Below, one piece after another: positions 56,005 to 64,000 of a DNA stretch of 64,000 bases. This DNA is from Sphingomonadales bacterium (GTDB lineage: Bacteria > Pseudomonadota > Alphaproteobacteria > Sphingomonadales > Sphingomonadaceae): contig JAFLDB010000002.1 in the NCBI GenBank assembly GCA_017302615.1, positions 248,001-312,000 of the forward strand. Direction: 5' to 3'. A model generated the notes under the pieces. That model had not been told where the DNA came from, did not search any database, and worked only from the letters and a program-made list of their open reading frames with translations. The translations under genes were made by a program, and so were the position numbers. Each line of letters starts with the position of its first letter. Within the stretch, counting starts at the first letter, position 1.

Positions 56005-56496
56005 ATGAAACGGCGCATGTATGAATTTCACTACCAGACTAGCCGCTTGGTGAAAGCTGCTGCGGTCGCGGTGTTCGACGAGCTTGACGATCATGAGAAA
56101 CTGTCGGCGCACATGATGAACTCCTCGGCGATGATGGCAGGTTCCAAGATGAAGCTTAGGCTGGACGAAGCCCAAGGTCGCGGCGTGGGCGCGAAGATTG
56201 CTTTGGAAGGGCGCATGCTGGGTATCGCGCTGCGAGTCGAAGAAGTCATCACAGAATATCGGCCTCCGGCGCAAAAGGTCTGGGAGACGATCGGTGAGCC
56301 CCGGCTCCTCGTCATCGGAAGCTACAGGATGGGTTTCACGGTCGAGCCGCAGCCGACCGGCAGCCTCCTGACGGTCTTCATCGACTATGATCGTCCGTCC
56401 GGATTGTGGGGCGTTCTCGGTCGGTTGGCGGGACCTTTCTATGCCCGGTGGTGCAGCGTGAACATGGCGAAGGCAGTCGCGCGCCGCTTCGCATGA
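56005..56496 (+). CDS. SRPBCC-family protein
   Basis: 163 aa from ATG 56005 (others possible at 56017 and TTG 55984). The MYEFHYQTSRLVKAAAVAVFDELDDHEKLSAHM start and the helix-grip end (FIDYDRPSGLWGVLGRLAGPFYARWCSVNMAKAVARRF) fit the START/Bet-v-1 fold. Such proteins bind hydrophobic ligands. Its link to the neighbouring sugar genes is only positional. Confidence 0.75.
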   Translation: MKRRMYEFHYQTSRLVKAAAVAVFDELDDHEKLSAHMMNSSAMMAGSKMKLRLDEAQGRGVGAKIALEGRMLGIALRVEEVITEYRPPAQKVWETIGEPRLLVIGSYRMGFTVEPQPTGSLLTVFIDYDRPSGLWGVLGRLAGPFYARWCSVNMAKAVARRFA

Positions 56497-56654
56497 GCAT
56501 GGCGTGGGGGGACTCTCCATGGCCAGCGGCATCGCAGAATGCACCAACGGGGGTGATCGGCGCAGTCTGGCCGCTGGCGGGAATGCGCCGCAGCCAGTTC
56601 TCACCACTCCGGCCGTGATTGACGAGGGCCAACATCGAGAAAGACAGCCGAGCG

Positions 56655-57404
56655 ATGAAAGACCTTATCGCCTTTGACCTCGACGGCACTCTTGCCGAGA
56701 GCAAGGAGCGAATTGATACGCACATGGCGGACCTGCTTGCCGAGTTGCTCGAACATCTGAACGTCGCGATCATTTCGGGTGGCGATTGGCCGCAGTTCGA
56801 TAGCCAGGTCGTGTCGCAGCTGCCGCCGCGCGCAAAACTTACCCGGCTGTTCATGCTCCCAACCACTGGAACCAAGCTATACCGGTACCGCTCGGGCTGG
56901 ACGCCGATCTATGCCGATGTGTTTTCGCCCGAAGACCGCGCGCGTATCGTTACTGCCTTCGACAAGGCCCTCAAGCACCTCGGCTTGAGTGAGTTCCAGA
57001 TCTGGGGCGAGCAGATCGAGGATCGCGGCACCCAGATCACCTTTTCGGGACTTGGCCAGCAAGCCCCGCTCGCGGACAAAGCCAGGTGGGATCCCGATTT
57101 CGCAAAACGCAGGGCGCTCCAGCAGGAACTCCGGGCGGCCTTGCCCGACCTCTCGATCAATATCGGCGGCTCGACATCGATCGATGTGACTCGCCAGGGG
57201 ATCGATAAGGCCTACGGCATGCGCAGGCTTGCCGAACATTCGGGCATTCCCCTTTCAAGGATGCTGTTCTTCGGCGACGCGATCTATCCGGGCGGCAACG
57301 ACGATCCGGTGCGTAGCGCCGGCATTGATGCGATCGCGGTGCGCGATGTGGCCGAAACCAAGACGGCGCTCGCAGCGCTGCTGGCATGCATGGGGTCGCG
57401 CTAG
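56655..57404 (+). CDS. HAD-superfamily phosphomannomutase-like phosphatase
   Basis: 249 aa from ATG 56655. HAD motif DLDGTL with Asp8 and Asp10 (AFDLDGTLAES). The segments GGSTSIDVTRQGIDKAYGM and LFFGDAIYPGGNDDPV correspond to the GG-SIDV, GxDK and FGD...GGND motifs of eukaryotic-type phosphomannomutase (PMM), in the HAD-IIB class. Activity on mannose-1-phosphate/mannose-6-phosphate is therefore likely, but a plain sugar phosphatase remains possible. The GH130 gene downstream would supply the substrate. Confidence 0.8.
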   Translation: MKDLIAFDLDGTLAESKERIDTHMADLLAELLEHLNVAIISGGDWPQFDSQVVSQLPPRAKLTRLFMLPTTGTKLYRYRSGWTPIYADVFSPEDRARIVTAFDKALKHLGLSEFQIWGEQIEDRGTQITFSGLGQQAPLADKARWDPDFAKRRALQQELRAALPDLSINIGGSTSIDVTRQGIDKAYGMRRLAEHSGIPLSRMLFFGDAIYPGGNDDPVRSAGIDAIAVRDVAETKTALAALLACMGSR

Positions 57405-57492
57405 AACCCGCCATCTTTCATAAACGTCAAGTTCACTGCCAGTCCATTGGGCAGCGCCAAGCGTGCTCGAAGATCAACCAAATGTGCGCGTG

Positions 57493-57508
57493 AGGACATT
57501 ACTTACAG
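57493..57508 (+). promoter_or_regulatory. GGAC-(2-3 nt)-TACTTACAG motif, copy 2 (FixJ-like site candidate)
   Basis: AGGACATTACTTACAG. A possible -10 (TCTATT, 57527-57532) lies 18 nt further on. It is 236 bp before the glycosyltransferase start. Confidence 0.5.
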
Positions 57509-57592
57509 CGCCGAATGCCGGGCACCTCTATTTCGCGATTCCAACGCTCACTTGTCTCTACTCGGGTTCCGAGTGCCATGATCTCAATAGGT

Positions 57593-57608
57593 CTTGACCT
57601 GGGACCAC
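57593..57608 (+). promoter_or_regulatory. CTTGACCT(A/G)GGACCA motif, copy 2
   Basis: CTTGACCTGGGACCAC, 100 bp downstream of the GGAC motif at 57493 and 121 bp before the glycosyltransferase start. Matches the copy at 55955 at 13 of 14 bases. Confidence 0.4.
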
Positions 57609-57728
57609 AGTCCAGAGCCGATAACGGGCGCAGTTGAAACCAGTCCGCGGATGGACCTCCACTCAGCGATGCCCGCACGCACCGCCATAGGGTGAAGTTC
57701 CAGTTCCCCGGCAATCGAGAGGTATGGC

Positions 57729-60068
57729 ATGCGCACCTTCGGACACCTGTCGTCGCTGCGACGTATTGCGCTCGTCGGCACATCGGTCCCGCGCCAGTGC
57801 GGCATCGCGACTTTCACGGAAGATCTCTTCCAGGCCTTGCGCAAGAACGATCCGGCGCTCGATGTGAGCGTGATTGCGATCAACGACCAACCCGAGGGCT
57901 ACGCCTATCCGGGCCATGTATCCTTTCAGATACCGCAGGAGGACTCGTCTGCATACCGGGTGGCAGCCGACTTTCTTGACGTTTCGGATGCCGAAGTCGT
58001 CTGTTTGCAGCATGAGTTCGGCATCTTTGGCGGACCCGCAGGGAGCCATGTCTTGGAGCTTGTCGAGGATCTCAAGGTGCCCTTGGTGACGACGCTGCAC
58101 ACCGTTCTCGAACACCCCGACCCGGAGCAGTGCAGGGTGATGCGGACGCTCGCGCAGCAATCCGCGCGGTTTGTCGTGATGGCGGACAAAGGGCGCGCGA
58201 TTCTCGAGGACGTCTATGCGGTGCCGCAGGACAAGATCGCGGTCATTCCTCACGGTGTGCCCGATCGCGCCTTCCTTGACTCTGCGCTAGCGAAGCACCG
58301 TCTCGACCTGGCGGATCGCACCGTCTTGATGACGTTCGGGCTGCTGGGGCCCGGTAAGGGCATCGAGACAGCGATTCGGTCGATCCCTGCGCTGATCCGC
58401 GATCACCCCAAAGCACTCTACCTCATCGTCGGTGCCACCCACCCGAATCTTGTCCGCCACGAGGGCGAGCGCTACCGGCAGGGTCTTATCGAGCTCACGG
58501 CCACCCTTGGCGTGAGCGACCATGTTCAGTTCGTCGATCGCTATTGCTCCACTGCCGAGCTGCTCGACTACCTTGCCGCATGCGACATTTATGTCTCGCC
58601 CTATCCCAATGTGGCGCAAATCACCTCGGGAACCCTGGCCTATGCCATGGCGCTAGGAAAGCCGGTGGTTTCGACGCCATTCTGGTACGCCCAAGAGATG
58701 CTGGCGGATGAATGCGGCATTCTGGTGGCCGCCGGAGAGTCCGACGCGTTTGCGGCCGCCATCGCGAAATTGATCGATGACGATCGGCTGCGCAGCCGCC
58801 TGCGCACCAACGCTTACGAACGCGGGCGAGCGATGACCTGGCCGCAGGTTGGCCGGCTGTATCTTTCGCTGTTCGCGCAGATCAAATCGCAATCCCAGAC
58901 CCGAGGAGCCGAGATCATCAGTTTTCCGAAACCCGACGCCATGCCGCTGCCCGAGTTCTCCACGGCCCATCTGGCCCATCTGACCGACGATGTCGGTTTA
59001 ATTCAGCATACCAAATTCAGCGTCGCACACCGCCGCCACGGCTACTGCCTCGACGACAACGCCCGCGCGCTCGTGGTCATGGCGGAATTGGCGAGTCACC
59101 GCGAGTGGACTACTGCTGAGGAACGGATGAGCCGGACTTATGCCGCCTTCATCGATGACGCGCTCTGCCCCGATACGGGCAAGGTCCGCAACTTCATGCG
59201 CTTTGACCGTTCGTGGCATGATGAGGGCGAGATCGACGATGCCTTGGGCCGCGCGATCTGGGCGCTCGGCAAGGTCGCCGCGATCAACGATCAGCGCGGT
59301 TTGAGCAGCTGGGCAGCTTCGCGTCTACTTGAGACGGCACCGTCGCTGCAGAACTCTACCGCTCCCCGGTCATGGGCTTATGGCCTGCTTGGTATCTCAG
59401 CTTTCCTTCAGCGGTTCCCGGGCCACCGTCAGTTCCAAGCCCTGCGCACAGATCTCGCCGCTGCGCTGCTCCAGCGCTACCGCGATGCCGCCAAGGCCGA
59501 TTGGACCTGGTTCGAGGATCGTCTGGCCTACGACAACGCCAGGCTGTGCGAAGCGTTGATCAGGTGCGGGGATGCAACAGGGCGCGAGGACCTGCTGGGG
59601 GCGGGCCTCGAGACTCTGCGCTGGTTAATGGAGATCCAGCGCGCACCGGCGGGGCATTTCCGTCCCGTCGGCACGCAAAGCTTTGGCCTCGATCATGCGC
59701 TTCCCGGCGCATTCGATCAGCAACCCCTGGAAGTCTGGGCGGCAGTCAATGCGTGCTGCGCAGCGCACGAAATTACGCGCGATGCAAGCTGGCTGCTCGA
59801 GGCGCGGCGCGCTTTTGCGTGGTTCTTGGGAGAGAACGATCTCGCGGTCCCCGTGGCCGAACCCGAACGTGGGGCCTGCTTCGACGGATTGCACCCTGAT
59901 CGCCGCAACGCCAACCAGGGGGCGGAATCGACGCTTGCCTATCTTGGCGCCCTGTCTTCGTTGGCCCGGATCGAAGTGCAGGATCGGCGCGCGCCGGAGG
60001 ACATTCATGCGGCCGCTGATCGATCGGAACTTCGAAGCAACTTGCCGCGAATGACGGCGGGTTCATGA
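57729..60068 (+). CDS. GT4 glycosyltransferase with C-terminal (alpha/alpha)6-type domain
   Basis: 779 aa in two parts. Residues about 10-385 are a GT-B, GT4-type transferase (SVPRQCGIATFTEDL, IPHGVP, FGLLGPGKGIE, and LAYAMALGKPVVSTPFWYAQEMLADECGILV near the nucleotide-sugar site). About 415-740 is a helical barrel-like part with repeated aromatic Trp-rich motifs, similar to an (alpha/alpha)6 glycosidase fold. A mannosyl donor is plausible because GH130 and a PMM-like gene are adjacent. The role of the C-terminal part is unknown. Confidence 0.82.
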   Translation: MRTFGHLSSLRRIALVGTSVPRQCGIATFTEDLFQALRKNDPALDVSVIAINDQPEGYAYPGHVSFQIPQEDSSAYRVAADFLDVSDAEVVCLQHEFGIFGGPAGSHVLELVEDLKVPLVTTLHTVLEHPDPEQCRVMRTLAQQSARFVVMADKGRAILEDVYAVPQDKIAVIPHGVPDRAFLDSALAKHRLDLADRTVLMTFGLLGPGKGIETAIRSIPALIRDHPKALYLIVGATHPNLVRHEGERYRQGLIELTATLGVSDHVQFVDRYCSTAELLDYLAACDIYVSPYPNVAQITSGTLAYAMALGKPVVSTPFWYAQEMLADECGILVAAGESDAFAAAIAKLIDDDRLRSRLRTNAYERGRAMTWPQVGRLYLSLFAQIKSQSQTRGAEIISFPKPDAMPLPEFSTAHLAHLTDDVGLIQHTKFSVAHRRHGYCLDDNARALVVMAELASHREWTTAEERMSRTYAAFIDDALCPDTGKVRNFMRFDRSWHDEGEIDDALGRAIWALGKVAAINDQRGLSSWAASRLLETAPSLQNSTAPRSWAYGLLGISAFLQRFPGHRQFQALRTDLAAALLQRYRDAAKADWTWFEDRLAYDNARLCEALIRCGDATGREDLLGAGLETLRWLMEIQRAPAGHFRPVGTQSFGLDHALPGAFDQQPLEVWAAVNACCAAHEITRDASWLLEARRAFAWFLGENDLAVPVAEPERGACFDGLHPDRRNANQGAESTLAYLGALSSLARIEVQDRRAPEDIHAAADRSELRSNLPRMTAGS

Positions 60069-60138
60069 AACGCCGGACCGCAGGGGCTGGCCCGGGCCCC
60101 GGGTGGCGTCGGCTTACTTGCGGGAAGAAGAGAGGTCT

Positions 60139-61440
60139 ATGTCGAGCGCAGCATTTGTAACGCGGCTACCTATATTGTTGCGACCCAATCCGGCGCGAAC
60201 CGTGATCAGGCCCTATATGCCGTCCACGGATACCTACAAATACGCGCAGAATGATCGCCCTCGCTCGCAGCGGATCGCCGACCGGGTGCTGGCGCTTGAC
60301 GATCAATCACTGGAGGAAGAGATCGAACGGCTGTTGCGCGACTTTTCGAGCCGACACCGGGATGTATCTGCCCTATTCCTGCGGCGGTTCCATGAGGTCG
60401 AAGGCATCGAAATCTGCGACTGCAAGGTCAGCGATGCACAGGCAATCCTGATCGGCGCGCATTTTTGCCACGAATATTCCTATGAAGCCGCTGCACTGTT
60501 TAACCCGAGCATCGTCCCGCACCCCGACCAGTCGGGTGTCCCCGAAGGTGCGATCCGTTTCGTCTTGTCATTGCGAGGAGTCGGCGAAGGCCATATCTCG
60601 TCGGTTACCTTTCGCACCGGCATGTGCTTTTCGGACGGCACCGTCGCGGTAGCGCCGCAGAGTGCGCGTCCCGCCACGCTCCAAACCGAGGCGCTATCGC
60701 CCGACGTGGGCCTCGATGCCGGCGTCCGGCTCCTGTGCGACGGCAGCCATGACCTTTCCGAAATCGTGATCTTCCCTACCACGCCGAGCCAGAAGAGCGG
60801 GATCGAGGACCTTCGGCTTGTTCGCTTCACGGCAGACGACGGCACATCGACCAACTTTGGGACTTACACTGCCTTCGACGGAAGGGCGATCCGTCAGGAG
60901 CTGCTAACGACCGCCGATTTCCGGCACTTCGAACTGACACCGCTCAGCGGCGATGCGACCGCAAGCAAGGGAATGGCGTTGTTTCCGCGCAGTATCGATG
61001 GCAAATTTGCCATGCTGGGGAGAGAGGACAACGAGAATATCTGGCTTCTGACCTCGAACGACATCCACGAATGGAACGGCGGCGTGAAGGCAATCGACCC
61101 ACGCTGGCCGTGGGAATTCGTCCAGATCGGGAATTGCGGCTCGCCGCTCGAGATCGACGAAGGCTGGCTGGTGATCACGCACGGGGTCGGCGCGGTTCGG
61201 AACTACTGCATCGGGGCCTGTCTACTCGACCGCAGGGATCCGTCCAAGCTTCTCGCGCGCACGGCTGAACCCCTGCTTCGCTCGGACATGGACGAGCGCG
61301 AAGGCTACGTCCCCAACGTCGCCTACAGCTGCGGAGCGATGCTTCATGGACGCCGCCTGATTCTGCCCTATGCAGTTGGTGACAGCTTCTCGACCTTCGT
61401 GACGATGGAGCTCGATGATTTGCTCCGCGCAATGAACTGA
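60139..61440 (+). CDS. GH130-family glycoside phosphorylase (mannoside phosphorylase type)
   Basis: 433 aa from ATG 60139 with AGAAGAGAGG upstream. The five-bladed beta-propeller family GH130 phosphorolyses beta-mannosides, releasing alpha-mannose-1-phosphate. Matching stretches: FNPSIVPHPDQ (the usual FNPA-like blade motif), the SKGMALFPRSIDGKFAMLGREDNENIWL region and SYSCGAMLHGRRLILPYAVGDSFSTF at the end. It follows the GT gene by 70 nt, so one operon is likely. Substrate linkage cannot be read from sequence. Confidence 0.82.
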   Translation: MSSAAFVTRLPILLRPNPARTVIRPYMPSTDTYKYAQNDRPRSQRIADRVLALDDQSLEEEIERLLRDFSSRHRDVSALFLRRFHEVEGIEICDCKVSDAQAILIGAHFCHEYSYEAAALFNPSIVPHPDQSGVPEGAIRFVLSLRGVGEGHISSVTFRTGMCFSDGTVAVAPQSARPATLQTEALSPDVGLDAGVRLLCDGSHDLSEIVIFPTTPSQKSGIEDLRLVRFTADDGTSTNFGTYTAFDGRAIRQELLTTADFRHFELTPLSGDATASKGMALFPRSIDGKFAMLGREDNENIWLLTSNDIHEWNGGVKAIDPRWPWEFVQIGNCGSPLEIDEGWLVITHGVGAVRNYCIGACLLDRRDPSKLLARTAEPLLRSDMDEREGYVPNVAYSCGAMLHGRRLILPYAVGDSFSTFVTMELDDLLRAMN

Positions 61441-61492
61441 GCCGAACCACCCATTTCAGGTCGTGCGCGAACCTTCTGATGAGAACTTCTAG

Positions 61493-61507
61493 CCCTCGAG
61501 GCGAGGG
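61493..61507 (+). terminator. Short hairpin after the GH130 gene
   Basis: CCCTCG (61493-61498), loop AGG, CGAGGG (61502-61507). No T-run follows, so it is a weak terminator candidate. The rest of the 249-nt gap up to fixL shows no gene and no GGAC motif. Confidence 0.35.
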
Positions 61508-61689
61508 ATAGGCGCATGACGTGCGTATCACATCTCGACGACTGAACGTTCGAGAGCCGCTCACCCTATGCAAACTTCCGCACCGTGCTGGACAGGATGT
61601 TCGGCATTTCCGGGCGGGCAACGATTCCAAATCGGCTGCGCGGCTGTTTCAACCCGCTGCGGGCGTCCAAACCGGGACGGGCGGGTCTC

Positions 61690-63225
61690 ATGAGCACGCT
61701 CAAAAGCCACATGTCCCCTGCGCTGCCTGCCGAAGGAAGCCTGCTGCGCTGTCTGATAGAAGGCCTGACCGGCAATCTTCTCTATACGCTCGACCCGGCT
61801 GGGCACATTATCGACATCAACCGTGAGGCCGAGACGATCGCGCGGCTGCCGATAGCCGCGCTGCACGGGCAATCGCACGCGCTGTTCTATCCACCCGATG
61901 AATTGGAAGCTGATCTCCCCGCCGCCGATCTGACGGTCGCATCTCAGCAGGGCCATCTCGAGCGCGAAGCCTGGCGGGTCCGGGGCGATGGCACCGAATA
62001 TCTGGCAAGGCTTACGATCAACCCTCTTATCGACGCTGAAGGCTCTGTGGTGGGCTTCGGCTGCATTGCGCGCGACATAACCGAAGAGGTTTCGGTGCGC
62101 AGGTCCTTTGAGGCGCGTGAGCAGCACCTGCAGTCCATCCTGGCAACCGTTCCCGACGCGATGGTCGTCATCGACGAGAATGGCTGCATTACCTCGTTCA
62201 GCGCGGCTGCCGAACGCTTGTTCGGATATGACGAACAAGCGCTTCTCGGTGCGAATGTAGCTTGCCTCATGCCCGAACCGGACCGGTCGAGACATGACGA
62301 GTATATCGCGCATTATCTGCGCACCGGTGAAAAACGGATCATCGGCATCGGCCGCGTGGTCACCGGACAGCGCAGGGATGGCAGCACTTTCCCGATGGAG
62401 TTGTCTGTCGGCGAGGCCGGGGAGGAAGGCGCCCGGATTTTTACCGGCTTTGTTCGCGATCTCTCGGAAAAAGAGCGGGACGAACTTGCGCTGAAGGCGC
62501 TTCAGGCCGAGCTCGTCCATGTAGCGCGGGTGAGTGCGATGGGCACAATGGCGTCCACTTTGGCGCACGAGCTCAATCAGCCCCTAACGGCGATCGCAAA
62601 CTATCTTGAGACCGTGCGCGACGTGATGGACGGCACGGTCGAGGCTCCTGCGGCGCTGGTCCGCGACGCCTTGGCCGAAGCGGCCGAAGAAACCCACCGG
62701 GCCGGGCATATTGTGCGCCGGTTACGTGACTTCGTCGCTCGCGGAGAAGTCGAAAAAAGCATCGAATCCATAGCGTCACTGATCGGGGAGGCGAGCAAGC
62801 TCGCTCTGATCGACGCGCGCGAACGGGGAATTCGCAGCTTTTTCGAATTCGATCCCGAAGCGTCGCTGGTGCTGGTCGACCGCGTCCAGATTCAGCAAGT
62901 CCTCGTAAACCTGATGCGTAATGCGGTCGAAGCCATGGCCGATGTTCCAAAGCGCGACCTGTATGTGACCACCAGCTTGCTCGACGACGGCTATGTTCAG
63001 GTCACCGTCCAGGACAGCGGTCCCGGGATCTCGCCCGCGATCCTGCCGCAGCTTTTCGATGCGTTCGTCAGCAGCAAGACCGAAGGCATGGGTCTTGGCC
63101 TGTCGATTTGCCGGACCATTGTCGAAGCGCACGGTGGCCGGATCTGGGCCGAACAGCGTCCGGGCGGGGGCGCGACCTTTCATTTCACCTTGATCAATGC
63201 GCGCGCGGAAAACGAACATGACTAA
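61690..63225 (+). CDS. fixL: FixL-like heme-PAS oxygen-sensing histidine kinase
   Basis: 511 aa from ATG 61690. Two PAS domains (about 25-140 and 143-260), then HisKA with phosphoacceptor His293 (LAHELNQPL) and an HATPase domain (about 390-505) with the GPGIS and GMGLGLSI boxes. The second PAS carries [37 protein letters not shown] with His202 where FixL has its proximal heme ligand, followed by [10 protein letters not shown]. That predicts a heme-bound O2 sensor. Cytosolic; no membrane segment. Overlaps fixJ by 8 nt. Confidence 0.88.
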   Translation: MSTLKSHMSPALPAEGSLLRCLIEGLTGNLLYTLDPAGHIIDINREAETIARLPIAALHGQSHALFYPPDELEADLPAADLTVASQQGHLEREAWRVRGDGTEYLARLTINPLIDAEGSVVGFGCIARDITEEVSVRRSFEAREQHLQSILATVPDAMVVIDENGCITSFSAAAERLFGYDEQALLGANVACLMPEPDRSRHDEYIAHYLRTGEKRIIGIGRVVTGQRRDGSTFPMELSVGEAGEEGARIFTGFVRDLSEKERDELALKALQAELVHVARVSAMGTMASTLAHELNQPLTAIANYLETVRDVMDGTVEAPAALVRDALAEAAEETHRAGHIVRRLRDFVARGEVEKSIESIASLIGEASKLALIDARERGIRSFFEFDPEASLVLVDRVQIQQVLVNLMRNAVEAMADVPKRDLYVTTSLLDDGYVQVTVQDSGPGISPAILPQLFDAFVSSKTEGMGLGLSICRTIVEAHGGRIWAEQRPGGGATFHFTLINARAENEHD

Positions 63226-63844
63226 GTCCAGAACCATCTATCTCGTCGACGACGACGAAGCCATTCGCAAGTCGGCAGGCTTCATGCTGCGCACTTCGGG
63301 GTTTACCGTACATGCCTATGCGTCGGGCAGCGAGTTCCTGAAGACCGCCTCCACACTCGAGACCGGCTGCGTCTTGCTCGATGTCCGGATGCCCGGTCTG
63401 GACGGCTTGCAGGTCCAGGCTTCGCTGCGCGCGCGGGGCATCGCGATGCCGGTTGTGGTGCTCACTGGCCATGGCGACGTCGCGATTGCGGTTCAGGCGA
63501 TGAAAGCCGGTGCGATCGACTTTATCGAAAAGCCGTTTGAAAAGGCTGCGCTGCTTGACGCGATCGCGCGCGGTTTTTGCCGGATAGACGATGCCGACAG
63601 CAAAGCGGTCGAAGAATCCGATGCGCAGGTGCGCCTTGCGCTGCTGACGCCCCGCGAGCGCGAAATTCTCGACGGACTCGCACAAGGCTATCCGAACAAG
63701 ACGATTGCCTATGACCTTGGCATCTCGTCGCGCACTGTCGAGGTTCATCGCGCCAGTTTGATGCAGAAGCTCGCTGCCCATAGCCTCTCCGATGTGCTGC
63801 GGATCGCTTTCGCTGCGGGGGTAGGGCGCCAGACGGCTGGGTAG
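63218..63844 (+). CDS. fixJ: FixJ-like response regulator
   Basis: 208 aa. Receiver domain with the acidic pair LVDDDEA, phospho-Asp in [14 protein letters not shown], and FIEKPF; LuxR/GerE HTH at the end ([43 protein letters not shown]). Classic FixJ order. It should activate its regulon when FixL is ligand-free. Candidate sites are the GGAC motifs in this region. One of them lies across its stop codon. Confidence 0.9.
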   Translation: MTKSRTIYLVDDDEAIRKSAGFMLRTSGFTVHAYASGSEFLKTASTLETGCVLLDVRMPGLDGLQVQASLRARGIAMPVVVLTGHGDVAIAVQAMKAGAIDFIEKPFEKAALLDAIARGFCRIDDADSKAVEESDAQVRLALLTPREREILDGLAQGYPNKTIAYDLGISSRTVEVHRASLMQKLAAHSLSDVLRIAFAAGVGRQTAG

Positions 63845-63859
63845 GACGATTACTTACAG
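63843..63859 (+). promoter_or_regulatory. GGAC-(2-3 nt)-TACTTACAG motif, copy 3 (FixJ-like site candidate)
   Basis: AGGACGATTACTTACAG, followed 22 nt on by TATACT (63882-63887), a good -10. It overlaps the fixJ stop and precedes the next response-regulator gene, so it could drive that gene and form feedback. Confidence 0.5.
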
Positions 63860-63909
63860 ACGCGAGGTGGGGGTCTGCGACTATACTGCCCAAACGATCC
63901 ATCTCGCGA

Positions 63910-64000
63910 ATGACCGGCACCATGTCTGCACCCGACGGAGCTGCGCTCCGCAGTCCCTTTACGATCCTGGTATCCGATGACGATCCTGCCGTGCGTCGTT
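63910..64000 (+). CDS. Response regulator, partial (runs off the window)
   Basis: Starts at ATG 63910 or 63922 and is open to the window end. FTILVSDDDPAVRR is the start of a receiver domain (acidic pair DDD). Only about 30 residues are visible, so output domain and partner are unknown. Confidence 0.7.
   Translation, partial: MTGTMSAPDGAALRSPFTILVSDDDPAVRR

Larger units (their letters stand above)
57405..57728 (+). promoter_or_regulatory. Regulatory gap upstream of the glycosyltransferase gene
   Basis: 324 nt with no gene, containing the two motifs listed at 57493 and 57593, so this is the likely oxygen-responsive promoter of the GT-GH130 genes. Confidence 0.45.

Noticed and set aside
1..64000. 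CRISPR array, rRNA operon or intact insertion sequence
   Set aside because: No regularly spaced repeats with unique spacers, no rRNA sequence and no transposase were seen.

Overview
The window is GC-rich, alphaproteobacterial DNA. Its gene content points to a sphingomonad (Sphingomonadaceae or Erythrobacteraceae): DUF932, ParB-like, strawberry-notch, Toprim and DUF2493 genes in a row, two DUF736 genes, a RepA/TraF/TraI/TraG/Trb conjugation block, and a FixLJ pair. The genus is inferred from this gene style and not proven. It opens with a complete tRNA-Arg(CCG). About 47 kb of mobile-element backbone and cargo follow, so the tRNA is a likely attachment site of an integrative conjugative element (ICE), although no integrase and no second att copy are visible.

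Layout. 9-10934: tRNA, then a DNA-processing module (DUF932, ParB-like, a 71-aa protein, a giant methyltransferase/strawberry-notch helicase, Toprim, DUF2493); the first two genes have near-identical structured leaders. 11119-20811: a ten-gene minus-strand Co/Zn/Cd efflux operon (CDF, ICMT-like, DUF3703, a His-rich small protein, CzcC, CzcB, CzcA, a small secreted protein, CDF, a Myb-like small protein), divergent from a MerR regulator with a textbook operator. 21195-24932: small element proteins, DUF736, an XRE repressor, DUF2285-type proteins (one broken by a frameshift) and an AlpA-like HTH protein. 24941-33218: RepA with iterons, DUF2840, TraF, DUF736, lytic transglycosylase, an oriT-like repeat region, relaxase, TraG and a CopG-like protein. 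33318-36941: a large YobI/KAP-type P-loop ATPase, antisense to the conjugation genes and inserted between them. 37308-46919: trbBCDEJKLFGI plus DUF2274, then a convergent LysR gene.

48023-53612 is a CusCBA-type Cu(I)/Ag(I) efflux operon on the minus strand. Divergent from it are a fused monoheme cytochrome/outer-membrane barrel protein resembling Cyc2 and a small periplasmic cytochrome c. Then come an SRPBCC protein, a phosphomannomutase-like HAD protein, a GT4 glycosyltransferase with an (alpha/alpha)6 extension, a GH130 phosphorylase, a heme-PAS FixL, FixJ, and the start of another response regulator that runs off the window.

How it fits together. The Trb/Tra genes form a P-type (MPF-T) type IV secretion machine with its own relaxase, coupling protein and pilin-processing peptidase. 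The cargo gives two metal-efflux systems. The last 10 kb looks like an oxygen-regulated unit: three intergenic copies of a GGAC-(2-3 nt)-TACTTACAG motif lie ahead of the cytochrome operon, the glycosyltransferase operon and the last response regulator. The reverse complement of the core resembles a FixJ site. GH130 activity would release mannose-1-phosphate and the HAD protein could turn it into mannose-6-phosphate, so the sugar genes make a coherent short pathway. The role of this unit is inferred.
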